The notes under the pieces: generated by a model | Told to the model about the DNA's origin: nothing | Databases searched by the model: none | Seen by the model: only the letters and a program-made list of their open reading frames with translations | Program-made: the position numbers and the translations under genes | Assembly: GCA_937888935.1 (NCBI GenBank) | Contig: CALARO010000359.1 | Coordinates: 1 to 6,733, forward strand | Source: an uncultured Clostridia bacterium | GTDB taxonomy: Bacteria; Bacillota; Clostridia; Christensenellales; Borkfalkiaceae | Reading direction: 5' to 3' | DNA: 6,733 nucleotides | In this document: piece by piece, positions 1 through 5,823 of the stretch | Numbering within the stretch: position 1 is the stretch's first letter | How the letters are laid out: each line of letters begins with the position of its first letter

Positions 1-494
1 TTGAAAATAAAGCCGGTTCGGACGCAACGAGAGACGGGCATTTGCAAGGTATGTTTACATTATGGAAGAATAAGCCCGCAACTTTTATTTTCGGTACAGG
101 ATTTGGCAGCAGCTATTATTCTTACGGCACTAATCAAATGGAAAGTCTGGTGGAATTATCTTATTGGGATATGATCAGGAAAGTGGGAATTATAGGATTT
201 TTACCGTTTGCGGCAACGCTTTTATATCCGATTGCCGCTACGGTTATTCCCGATTATCATTTTATGCCGATGTTTGGGAAAGTAAAACTTTTTACGAGAA
301 ATTACGATATATTGTTACCATATATCGGATTTTTGCTGATTTCTTATACGAATCCGTTTTTATACTCCACGACGGGATTTGCGTTTTTGATACTTTTATA
401 TTCGGAAATATTGAGTGAAGACGAGATGATTCGCGGCGAAAACGAAACGCTTCCTTTATATCTTTTGAGCGTTATATTCGAAAAGGAGACTTAA
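1..494 (+). CDS. Wzy-like polysaccharide polymerase, C-terminal part (5' end outside window)
   Basis: The frame is open from base 3 to the TAA at 492-494, so the gene enters from the left and only its last 163 codons are seen. An in-frame TTG at 42 could be mistaken for a start but has no convincing Shine-Dalgarno site, and the residues before it already fit the family. The stretch reads as the end of an O-antigen polymerase/ligase-type membrane protein: a soluble loop with an Arg-Asp pair (about residues 10-11), the motif GTGFGS (31-36), an acidic segment MESLVELSY (46-54), then hydrophobic segments at about 61-82, 102-114 and 118-133 and a charged cytoplasmic tail. Such proteins join undecaprenyl-linked repeat units on the outer face of the cytoplasmic membrane. 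Polymerase rather than ligase is inferred from the adjacent glycosyltransferase, rml and flippase genes; sequence identity in this class is always low. The last base of the stop overlaps the next start (TAATG). Confidence 0.72.
   Translation, partial: ENKAGSDATRDGHLQGMFTLWKNKPATFIFGTGFGSSYYSYGTNQMESLVELSYWDMIRKVGIIGFLPFAATLLYPIAATVIPDYHFMPMFGKVKLFTRNYDILLPYIGFLLISYTNPFLYSTTGFAFLILLYSEILSEDEMIRGENETLPLYLLSVIFEKET
483..488 (+). promoter_or_regulatory. Ribosome binding site for the first glycosyltransferase
   Basis: AAGGAG lies five bases before the ATG at 494, inside the last codons of the polymerase gene. With the TAATG stop/start overlap, it supports translational coupling and fixes the start of the downstream gene. 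Confidence 0.7.
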
Positions 495-1486
495 TGCTTG
501 ACTATAGTGTAGCGCTGTGTACGTATAACGGTGAAAAATATATACGACAACAATTAGAAAGTATTTTGAAGCAAACGATTGCGCCCCGTGAAATTATTAT
601 CAGCGATGACGGATCAACGGACGGCACTTTGAAGGCGGCGGAAAACATTCTTGAAAACACTGCTTTCTCATGGAAAATTGTACGTAATGCAGGGGATCGC
701 GGAGTTGCCGGGAATTTTTTAAACGCTATCCGTATGTGTTCGGGCGACATAATTTTTACATGCGATCAGGATGACGTATGGGTGGAAAAAAAGGCGGAAA
801 CTATGTTGCGTATTTTTGAAAATAATGAGAATGCGCAACTAGTGTTTTCCAATGGGAAATTGGTGGATAAAGATCTGAATGATTTACATGCCGATATGTG
901 GTGTGCCTGCGGTTTGACAAAAAGGATGCTTAAACAAAAGAAGTGGTTTAATTACTTCTTAAAGCATAATTATGTGACGGGTGCGGCAATGGCATTAAAA
1001 AGAGAATGCGTTTGTAAAATTTTCGCTATTCCCGGCGGATGGTTGCATGACGAATGGTTTGCGTTGCGTTTGTCCATGAAAGATAGTGCGATTTTCCCTT
1101 GCGAAGAAAAGCTGATATTATACCGACAACATACGGTGAACGTTGTGGGAATGAAGAAAAAAAATTTATTTCAAAAAACCCGAGAGTGGTTTGGAAATTT
1201 CAGCGAGAATCTGAAAAATATAAGGAAAATGCAGCAGATCAGATGGCATAACGCCTCGGAAATATGCGCGGGGGAAATTCCTTCTGTTTATCTGAAAAAA
1301 ATTGATCGGGCGGCAGATTTTTGGACAGGGGCATATCAATTACAAAATCGTGGCAGAATTGCCGGATCTTTATGGATACTGAAAAACTTTTTTTCCGGAA
1401 ACTATCATCGTTTTTACACGGGGTTTCGGGGTGAAATCAGAGATTTGTTTGTTCAATGGTTTAATCGAAAAAGTAAAAACGATTGA
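494..1486 (+). CDS. Family 2 glycosyltransferase, rhamnosyltransferase-like
   Basis: A 330-residue GT-A fold glycosyltransferase. The N-terminus gives the usual beta-strand and nucleotide-binding pattern: VALCTYNGEKY (6-16), QLESILKQT (20-28) and SDDGSTDGT (37-45). The metal and sugar-nucleotide motif is CDQDDVW (90-96). Further family signatures are YVTGAAMAL (160-168), HDEW (185-188) and YRQH (210-213). This combination is typical of the GT2 branch that includes RfbF-like rhamnosyltransferases, which transfer a sugar from an NDP donor to a lipid-linked oligosaccharide at the inner membrane face. The rml genes directly downstream make dTDP-rhamnose a plausible donor, but donor and acceptor cannot be read from the sequence. 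The C-terminal 110 residues are basic and aromatic, with no clear transmembrane helix, and may touch the membrane. GC is low (about 38% in three hand-counted 60-base lines), below the following rml genes. The family is sure, the specificity is not. Confidence 0.9.
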   Translation: MLDYSVALCTYNGEKYIRQQLESILKQTIAPREIIISDDGSTDGTLKAAENILENTAFSWKIVRNAGDRGVAGNFLNAIRMCSGDIIFTCDQDDVWVEKKAETMLRIFENNENAQLVFSNGKLVDKDLNDLHADMWCACGLTKRMLKQKKWFNYFLKHNYVTGAAMALKRECVCKIFAIPGGWLHDEWFALRLSMKDSAIFPCEEKLILYRQHTVNVVGMKKKNLFQKTREWFGNFSENLKNIRKMQQIRWHNASEICAGEIPSVYLKKIDRAADFWTGAYQLQNRGRIAGSLWILKNFFSGNYHRFYTGFRGEIRDLFVQWFNRKSKND

Positions 1487-1561
1487 AAGAAACAAAAATA
1501 AATATAAATTGAGTTTAAAAAGTTTTGTTTTAAGCTTTAATTAATTTGAAGAGGCTTTATT
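1487..1561 (+). promoter_or_regulatory. AT-rich gap before rmlA, possible internal promoter
   Basis: This 75-base spacer is the longest gap between 494 and 5677 and is very AT-rich. A TTGAGT at 1509-1514 could act as a -35 box with TAAGCT (1531-1536, 16-base spacer) as a poor -10; TTTAAT (1536-1541) is a better -10 but lies 21 bases away. Neither pair is strong. GAAGAGG at 1548-1554, seven bases before the rmlA ATG, is a good ribosome binding site. A promoter that lets the rml genes be transcribed apart from the upstream genes is possible but only weakly supported. Confidence 0.25.
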
Positions 1562-2449
1562 ATGAAAGGAATTATTTTAGCGGGCGGGGCGGGAACGAGA
1601 TTGTATCCGCTCACCATGGTGACAAGTAAACAATTATTGCCGGTGTACGATAAACCGATGATTTTTTATCCGCTCTCGACGCTTATGCTTGCCGGCATTA
1701 AAGATATTCTCATTATTTCTACGCCGACGGATTTGCCGAATTTCGAGAAACTGCTCGGCTACGGTTCGGCGTTCGGCGTGAATCTCTCGTATATGATTCA
1801 GCCGTCGCCGGACGGTCTTGCTCAGGCATTTATTCTCGGCGAAGATTTTATCGGCGACGACGCGTGCGCCATGATTCTCGGCGATAATATTTTCTATGGC
1901 AACGGGTTCGGAAAAGCTTTGAAACTCGCCGTTGCCGACGCCGAAAAAAATCAAAGAGCCACGGTGTTCGGCTATTATGTGAATGATCCGGAACGTTTCG
2001 GTGTGGTTGAGTTCGATGAAAACTGGAAGGCCATTTCGATTGAAGAAAAACCGAAGCAGCCGAAGTCGAGCTATGCCGTAACCGGATTGTATTTTTATCC
2101 TGCCGGGGTGAGCCGGAAGGCTAAGGCGGTGAAGCCGTCGGCGCGCGGCGAATTGGAAATCACCACGCTGAACGAAATGTATCTGAATGACGGGTTACTT
2201 GACGTGCAGCTTTTAGGTCGCGGGTTTGCGTGGCTCGATACCGGAACGTTTGCAAGCCTTGCGCGGGCGGCGGCGTTTGTAGAAATGATCGAAAATCAGC
2301 AGGGCATTACGATTTCCGCGCCGGAAGAAATTGCGTACATAAACGGCTGGACGTCGAAAAAAGAGCTTCTTGAAGCGGCGGAACGCTATGGAAAGTCGCC
2401 GTATGGGCAGCATCTGAAAAAAGTTGCGGACGGCGAAATCAAGTATTGA
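1562..2449 (+). CDS. rmlA: Glucose-1-phosphate thymidylyltransferase
   Basis: A 295-residue RmlA, close to the usual 286-295. It joins glucose-1-phosphate and dTTP into dTDP-glucose plus pyrophosphate, the first and usually feedback-controlled step of dTDP-L-rhamnose synthesis, in the cytoplasm. The nucleotidyltransferase signature is complete: LAGGAGTRLYP (6-16) followed by SKQLLPVYDKPM (22-33), QPSPDGLAQA (80-89), the metal-binding LGDN (106-109), DPERFGVVEF (142-151), EEKP (161-164), TGLYFY (174-179), ARGELEITTLN (194-204) and WLDTGTF (224-230). No key residue is missing. The ATG at 1562 is supported by GAAGAGG seven bases upstream and by the family-typical N-terminus MKGIILAGG. The gene begins after an AT-rich gap and is followed after nine bases by rmlC. 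Codon use shifts here towards GCG, CCG, TCG and GGC compared with the preceding glycosyltransferase. The identification is firm. Confidence 0.98.
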   Translation: MKGIILAGGAGTRLYPLTMVTSKQLLPVYDKPMIFYPLSTLMLAGIKDILIISTPTDLPNFEKLLGYGSAFGVNLSYMIQPSPDGLAQAFILGEDFIGDDACAMILGDNIFYGNGFGKALKLAVADAEKNQRATVFGYYVNDPERFGVVEFDENWKAISIEEKPKQPKSSYAVTGLYFYPAGVSRKAKAVKPSARGELEITTLNEMYLNDGLLDVQLLGRGFAWLDTGTFASLARAAAFVEMIENQQGITISAPEEIAYINGWTSKKELLEAAERYGKSPYGQHLKKVADGEIKY

Positions 2450-2458
2450 GGTTGTTTT

Positions 2459-3022
2459 ATGGGAAATTTTACTTTTAACGAGACGAAAATCAAGGGCGTA
2501 TATATTATCGACGTGAAAACTTATGGCGATCATCGCGGCTATTTTATGGAAACCTATAAAGAAAGCGATTTCGCGGCGGCGGGGCTTGATTATAAGTTTG
2601 TTCAGGACAATCAATCGAGCAGCAAAAAAGGCGTTCTGCGGGGATTACATTTTCAGAAAACGCATCCGCAGGCGAAACTTGTGAGAGTGCTGAGCGGCGA
2701 GGTGTTTGACGTGGCGGTGGATTTAAGAAAAAATTCCGAAACCTACGGACAATGGGTGGGGGTGCTTCTTTCGGGCGAAAATCACCGGCAGTTTATGATA
2801 CCGCGCGGTTTTGCGCACGGATTTGTAGTCGTTTCTGATTACGCCGAATTCGCATACAAATGCGATGATTTTTATCGCCCGGACGACGAGGGCGGGATTA
2901 TGTGGAATGATCCGGACATCGGCATTGACTGGGGCGACGTTTCGGGGGTGATTTTAAGCGAAAAAGATCAGAAGCACCCGCTTTTAAAAGAGTGCAAATT
3001 TGCGTTTGAGGTGAAAGAGTAA
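2459..3022 (+). CDS. rmlC: dTDP-4-dehydrorhamnose 3,5-epimerase
   Basis: A 187-residue cupin-fold epimerase of normal length. It inverts C3 and C5 of dTDP-4-keto-6-deoxyglucose to give dTDP-4-keto-L-rhamnose, the third pathway step, in the cytoplasm. Visible family motifs are DHRGYF (24-29), QDNQSSS (49-55), VLRGLHFQ (59-66) with the catalytic histidine H64, K73 in AKLVRV, DVAVDLR (84-90), IPRGFAHGF (114-122), the conserved YK tyrosine Y133, and SEKD (167-170) whose D170 matches the aspartate that pairs with the histidine. All expected catalytic residues are therefore present. The ATG at 2459 has GAGG at 2448-2451, overlapping the rmlA stop codon, with seven bases of spacing; this suggests coupled translation. 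The rmlB gene follows with no gap (TAA then ATG). Confidence 0.97.
   Translation: MGNFTFNETKIKGVYIIDVKTYGDHRGYFMETYKESDFAAAGLDYKFVQDNQSSSKKGVLRGLHFQKTHPQAKLVRVLSGEVFDVAVDLRKNSETYGQWVGVLLSGENHRQFMIPRGFAHGFVVVSDYAEFAYKCDDFYRPDDEGGIMWNDPDIGIDWGDVSGVILSEKDQKHPLLKECKFAFEVKE
3008..3014 (+). promoter_or_regulatory. Strong ribosome binding site for rmlB
   Basis: GAGGTGA is a full match to the anti-Shine-Dalgarno core and lies eight bases before the rmlB ATG at 3023, within the last codons of rmlC. It is the best such site in the window, so rmlB is probably well translated. It also argues for a Bacillota-style host. Confidence 0.75.
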
Positions 3023-4048
3023 ATGAAAAAGACGGTACTTGTAACGGGCGGGGCGGGTTTTATCGGCTCGAATTTCGTATATCACATGCTGAAAGAACAC
3101 CCCGATTATAAAATCGTGTGCGTGGACTGCCTGACGTATGCGGGAAATATGTCTACGTTGGCGGAAGCGATGAAAAACGAGAATTTCGTTTTCTATAAAA
3201 CGAACATCTGCGATCGCGAAGGCATTTATAAAATTTTTGAAGTTGAAAAGCCGGATATTGTGGTGAATTTTGCGGCGGAAAGTCATGTGGATCGGTCGAT
3301 TGAAACGCCCGAAATCTTTTTGCAGACGAATATTCTCGGTACGCAGGTGATGATGGACGCTTGCCGGAAATACGGCGTTGAGAGATACCATCAGGTTTCG
3401 ACGGACGAAGTGTACGGGGATTTGCCGCTCGATCGCCCCGATTTGTTTTTTACGGAAAGCACGCCGATTCATACGTCTTCGCCCTATTCGGCGAGCAAGG
3501 CTTCGGCGGATCTTCTGGTGCAGGCATACCACAGGACGTTCGGGGTGCCTATAACGATCAGCCGCTGTTCGAATAACTACGGGCCGTATCATTTCCCGGA
3601 AAAGTTAATACCGCTGATGATTGCGAATTGCCTGAACGATAAGCCGCTTCCCGTGTACGGCGAAGGGCTGAACGTGCGCGATTGGCTGTACGTGGAAGAT
3701 CATTGCCGGGCGATCGACTTGATAATTCATCGCGGCAGGGTAGGCGAGGTGTATAATGTAGGCGGCCACAACGAAATGAGAAACATAGATATTGTGAAGT
3801 TGATTTGCGATTATCTCGGGAAGCCGTATACTTTGATTACGCATGTGACGGACAGAAAAGGACACGACATGCGTTACGCGATTGATCCGACGAAAATTCA
3901 CGACGAGCTTGGGTGGTTGCCGGAAACGAAGTTTGCCGACGGCATTAAAAAGACGATTGATTGGTATCTGACGCACCGCGAGTGGTGGGAAACGATAGTG
4001 AGCGGCGAGTATCGGAATTATTACGAGAAAATGTACGGAAACAAATAG
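3023..4048 (+). CDS. rmlB: dTDP-glucose 4,6-dehydratase
   Basis: A 341-residue extended short-chain dehydrogenase/reductase of usual RmlB length. It converts dTDP-glucose to dTDP-4-keto-6-deoxyglucose with a tightly bound NAD+, the second pathway step. The NAD-binding glycine motif is GGAGFIGSN (9-17). DCLTYAGN (35-42) and AAESHVDRSI (84-93) are typical of sugar-nucleotide dehydratases. The catalytic STDEVYGD (126-133) holds the T-D-E triad that separates 4,6-dehydratases from simple epimerases. YSASK (155-159) gives the SDR tyrosine and lysine. SNNYGPYHFPEKLIP (183-197) and the later NVRDWLYVEDH stretch complete the substrate side. Nothing is missing. The start abuts the rmlC stop and has a strong GAGGTGA site. 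One base separates the TAG stop from the next ATG, where a glycosyltransferase replaces the rmlD expected from an A-C-B-D order. Confidence 0.98.
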   Translation: MKKTVLVTGGAGFIGSNFVYHMLKEHPDYKIVCVDCLTYAGNMSTLAEAMKNENFVFYKTNICDREGIYKIFEVEKPDIVVNFAAESHVDRSIETPEIFLQTNILGTQVMMDACRKYGVERYHQVSTDEVYGDLPLDRPDLFFTESTPIHTSSPYSASKASADLLVQAYHRTFGVPITISRCSNNYGPYHFPEKLIPLMIANCLNDKPLPVYGEGLNVRDWLYVEDHCRAIDLIIHRGRVGEVYNVGGHNEMRNIDIVKLICDYLGKPYTLITHVTDRKGHDMRYAIDPTKIHDELGWLPETKFADGIKKTIDWYLTHREWWETIVSGEYRNYYEKMYGNK

Positions 4049-4049
4049 T

Positions 4050-4808
4050 ATGGGGTTGGATACTGAAAAAATCAAATTATCGGTTGTGGTCGTTTACACC
4101 AACGTTGCTCAATTGAACGAAGCGGTAAGTTGTATAGAAAAACAAACGATTTATCCGTCGGTGGAAACGATTCTTCTCGATAATCGTGAAAAAAGGTTTT
4201 CTTCGGCGGCAAGCGCGCTTAATTTCGGGGCGGAAAAAGCTTCGGGCGAAGTGATTGTGTTTATGCATCAGGACGTATATCTTTGGGGGGAAGATATTCT
4301 TGAAAATTACTATAATTTTCTGATCGACAAGCCTGACGCAATAGCCGGGCTTGCCGGAGTTGCGGAAGCGGATGAAAAAAATTATTATGATTTTTGCGAA
4401 ACAAAAGAAAAACTGTACCGGGGTATTTCGACAAACGGTAAAATAATGCCGGCGATTTCTTTGGACGAATGTATGTTTGCAATGCGAAAATCATTATGGC
4501 AGAAATTAAAATTTGATGAAACAGCTTGCAATAACTGGCATTTTTACGGCGCGGATATTTGCTTTAATAATTTAATTTCCGGCGGGGAAAATTATATTTT
4601 TTCCACTGCGGACGCGTGTCACGAGTCAAAAGGAAATCCTTTGAACGGTTCGTTCAGAAAAGCGCTGAAAGCGATAGTGAAGAAATATAAAGGCAAATTG
4701 TCGCGAATATGCACGACTTGCGTGAATATAAAATGTAGTTCGTTTAGTTATTTCAAGTATTGTTGTATAGCAATTGCCGTGCAGACAAAGAGGAAAATCT
4801 TCAAATGA
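4050..4808 (+). CDS. Glycosyltransferase, HQDV-type GT2-like (PF13712-like)
   Basis: A 252-residue protein resembling the small glycosyltransferase-like family that has a histidine-containing metal motif instead of a plain DXD. The N-terminal strand is LSVVVVYTN (10-18). A-S-A-L-N-F-G (54-60) precedes the motif FMHQDVYL (71-78). The second half shows the acceptor-side pattern: DECMFAMRKSLWQKLKFDE (139-157), WHFYGADIC (163-171) and CHESKG (190-195), then a basic KKYKGK helix (211-216). It probably transfers one sugar of the repeat unit in the cytoplasm; donor and acceptor are unknown. The protein is cysteine-rich (11 cysteines), with C221, C224, C229, C238 and C239 clustered at the end. The start is one base after the rmlB stop, with only a weak GGAA (4037-4040) upstream, so expression may depend on coupling. 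The end overlaps rmlD by four bases (ATGA). GC is lower than in the flanking rml genes (about 37% in two hand-counted lines). Family placement is from motif memory, not a search. Confidence 0.78.
   Translation: MGLDTEKIKLSVVVVYTNVAQLNEAVSCIEKQTIYPSVETILLDNREKRFSSAASALNFGAEKASGEVIVFMHQDVYLWGEDILENYYNFLIDKPDAIAGLAGVAEADEKNYYDFCETKEKLYRGISTNGKIMPAISLDECMFAMRKSLWQKLKFDETACNNWHFYGADICFNNLISGGENYIFSTADACHESKGNPLNGSFRKALKAIVKKYKGKLSRICTTCVNIKCSSFSYFKYCCIAIAVQTKRKIFK
4787..4794 (+). promoter_or_regulatory. Ribosome binding site that fixes the rmlD start
   Basis: AAAGAGGA lies ten bases before the ATG at 4805, within the end of the glycosyltransferase gene. It supports 4805 over the in-frame TTG at 4760, which would add 15 residues before the Rossmann strand. 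The ATGA overlap (4805-4808) suggests coupled termination and reinitiation. Confidence 0.6.
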
Positions 4809-5677
4809 AAGTTTTAGTTACAGGCGTAAAAGGGCAACTCGGATTCGACGTTGTCAACGAATTGAAAAAGCGGAATCACGAAGCGGTGGGCGTGGATATT
4901 GACGAAATGGACATTACCGACGAAAGTGCCGTGAAGCGGGTGATGGGCGAAGTGAAGCCGGACGCGGTGATTCATTGCGCGGCATGGACGGCGGTGGACG
5001 CGGCGGAAGATCCTTCGAACATCGGCAAAGTGATGAAAATCAATGCGGACGGTACGCGGTATATTGCCGGGGTTTGCCGTGAAACCGGCGCGAAAATGAT
5101 GTATATATCCACCGATTATGTTTTTGACGGGCAAGGCGATGAGCCGTGGAAACCCGACTGCAGCGAGTATGCGCCTTTGAACGTGTACGGAAAGAGCAAG
5201 CTCGAAGGGGAAAAAGCGGTAAGCGGGCTGTTGGAAAAATATTTTATCGTTCGCATTGCGTGGGTATTCGGGAAAAACGGAAACAATTTCGTAAAGACGA
5301 TGCTGAAACTGAGCGAAACGCACGACGCGCTTCGGGTGGTTAACGATCAAATAGGCACGCCGACGTATACTTACGATCTGGCAAGGCTTTTGGTTGATAT
5401 GATCGAAACGGAAAGATACGGATATTATCATGCGACGAATGAAGGCGGATATATCTCGTGGGCGGATTTTGCGCAGGAAATTTTCAGGCAGGCAGAGAAG
5501 AACGTGAAAGTGATTCCTGTGAAGACGGCGGAATACGGTATTTCGAAAGCGAAACGTCCGTTTAACAGCAGATTGGATAAGTCGAAATTGAAAATCGCGG
5601 GGTTTGCGCCGCTGCCCGATTGGCGCGACGCGCTGGAAAGATATTTAACGGTTCTCAAAGAACAACGGATCAACTAA
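4805..5677 (+). CDS. rmlD: dTDP-4-dehydrorhamnose reductase
   Basis: A 290-residue SDR-fold reductase of normal RmlD length. It reduces the C4 keto group of dTDP-4-keto-L-rhamnose with NAD(P)H and so completes dTDP-L-rhamnose. The N-terminus MKVLVTGVKGQLG carries the Rossmann glycines G7, G10 and G13. Other signatures are DITD (36-39), HCAAWTAVDAAE (57-68), STDYVFDG (102-109), the catalytic YGKSK with Y128 and K132, RIAWVFG (150-156), NNFVKTM (160-166), NDQIGTPTY (180-188) and KRPFNSRLD (250-258), a family position often written ARP. The start at 4805 is chosen because it gives the canonical N-terminus and has a purine-rich site upstream. Composition returns to the GC-richer rml style after the preceding glycosyltransferase. 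The gene ends before a 146-base gap, so it may be the last of the tightly coupled block. Confidence 0.97.
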   Translation: MKVLVTGVKGQLGFDVVNELKKRNHEAVGVDIDEMDITDESAVKRVMGEVKPDAVIHCAAWTAVDAAEDPSNIGKVMKINADGTRYIAGVCRETGAKMMYISTDYVFDGQGDEPWKPDCSEYAPLNVYGKSKLEGEKAVSGLLEKYFIVRIAWVFGKNGNNFVKTMLKLSETHDALRVVNDQIGTPTYTYDLARLLVDMIETERYGYYHATNEGGYISWADFAQEIFRQAEKNVKVIPVKTAEYGISKAKRPFNSRLDKSKLKIAGFAPLPDWRDALERYLTVLKEQRIN

Positions 5678-5682
5678 GATTG

Positions 5683-5688
5683 TATAAT
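5683..5688 (+). promoter_or_regulatory. Isolated TATAAT, possible -10 box for the flippase gene
   Basis: A perfect TATAAT begins six bases after the rmlD stop. No recognisable -35 hexamer lies 15-19 bases upstream, and the preceding TG is directly adjacent rather than one base away, so it is not a standard extended -10. If real, transcription would start near 5695 and give the flippase a leader of about 130 bases. Confidence 0.25.
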
Positions 5689-5700
5689 ACCGAGTGCATC

Positions 5701-5734
5701 AGGCTAACGCATACGGTGTGTTGACGGTTAGCTT
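5701..5734 (+). other. Inverted repeat, possible RNA hairpin after rmlD
   Basis: GCTAAC (5703-5708) pairs perfectly with GTTAGC (5727-5732). The stem can be extended outward by a G-U pair (5702/5733) and an A-T pair (5701/5734). The 18-base loop can form a small inner stem (5709-5713 with 5717-5721, including G-U pairs). The sequence after it is pyrimidine-rich but has no run of T, so it does not look like a standard intrinsic terminator. It may be a weak attenuator or leader structure, or it may be chance. Confidence 0.3.
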
Positions 5735-5801
5735 TCATTCCGTCTCTTTCGTTGCAGCGTGTTTTGTTGTAAAGGATAAGTAAAGCGAGCGGAAAAATTA
5801 T

Positions 5802-5808
5802 AAGGTGA
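5802..5808 (+). promoter_or_regulatory. Putative flippase ribosome binding site with long spacing
   Basis: AAGGTGA is a good Shine-Dalgarno match but lies 15 bases before the ATG at 5824, longer than the usual 5-10. Its TGA is also an in-frame stop for the flippase frame, and no ATG, GTG or TTG lies in frame between the two, so the start cannot be moved closer. Initiation may be inefficient, or the AT-rich spacer may be tolerated. Confidence 0.45.
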
Positions 5809-5823
5809 GACGTTAATTTTTGT

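Noticed and set aside
42..494. A complete 150-residue gene starting at TTG 42
   Set aside because: The frame is open to the window edge and the upstream residues fit the same polymerase-like loop, so this is the tail of a longer gene.
1490..1530. Inverted repeat AAACAAAA / TTTTGTTT as a terminator after the first glycosyltransferase
   Set aside because: The 8-bp stem has one G-C pair and a 25-base loop, so it would be unstable; AT-rich DNA gives such matches by chance.
2984..3592. Open frame of 202 codons on the minus strand opposite rmlB
   Set aside because: It lies wholly over rmlB and the end of rmlC, which are certain. Its product is rich in Arg, His and Ile as expected from a reversed coding sequence, with no family motif or convincing ribosome binding site.
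3605..4075. Open frame of 156 codons on the minus strand opposite the 3' half of rmlB
   Set aside because: Same reasoning: it overlaps a firm gene and has shadow-like composition without motifs.
4760..4804. Upstream TTG start for rmlD adding 15 residues
   Set aside because: The extra residues precede the Rossmann strand that normally starts the protein, and the purine-rich site at 4787-4794 serves the ATG at 4805.
4814..5431. Open frame of 205 codons on the minus strand opposite rmlD
   Set aside because: It is a shadow of rmlD. The Arg/His/Phe-rich composition reflects the reverse complement of Ala-, Asp- and Lys-rich codons, and no domain is recognisable.
5694..5783. 29-codon open frame starting with GTG in the gap before the flippase gene
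   Set aside because: It has no Shine-Dalgarno site, no recognisable product, and is short enough to occur by chance.
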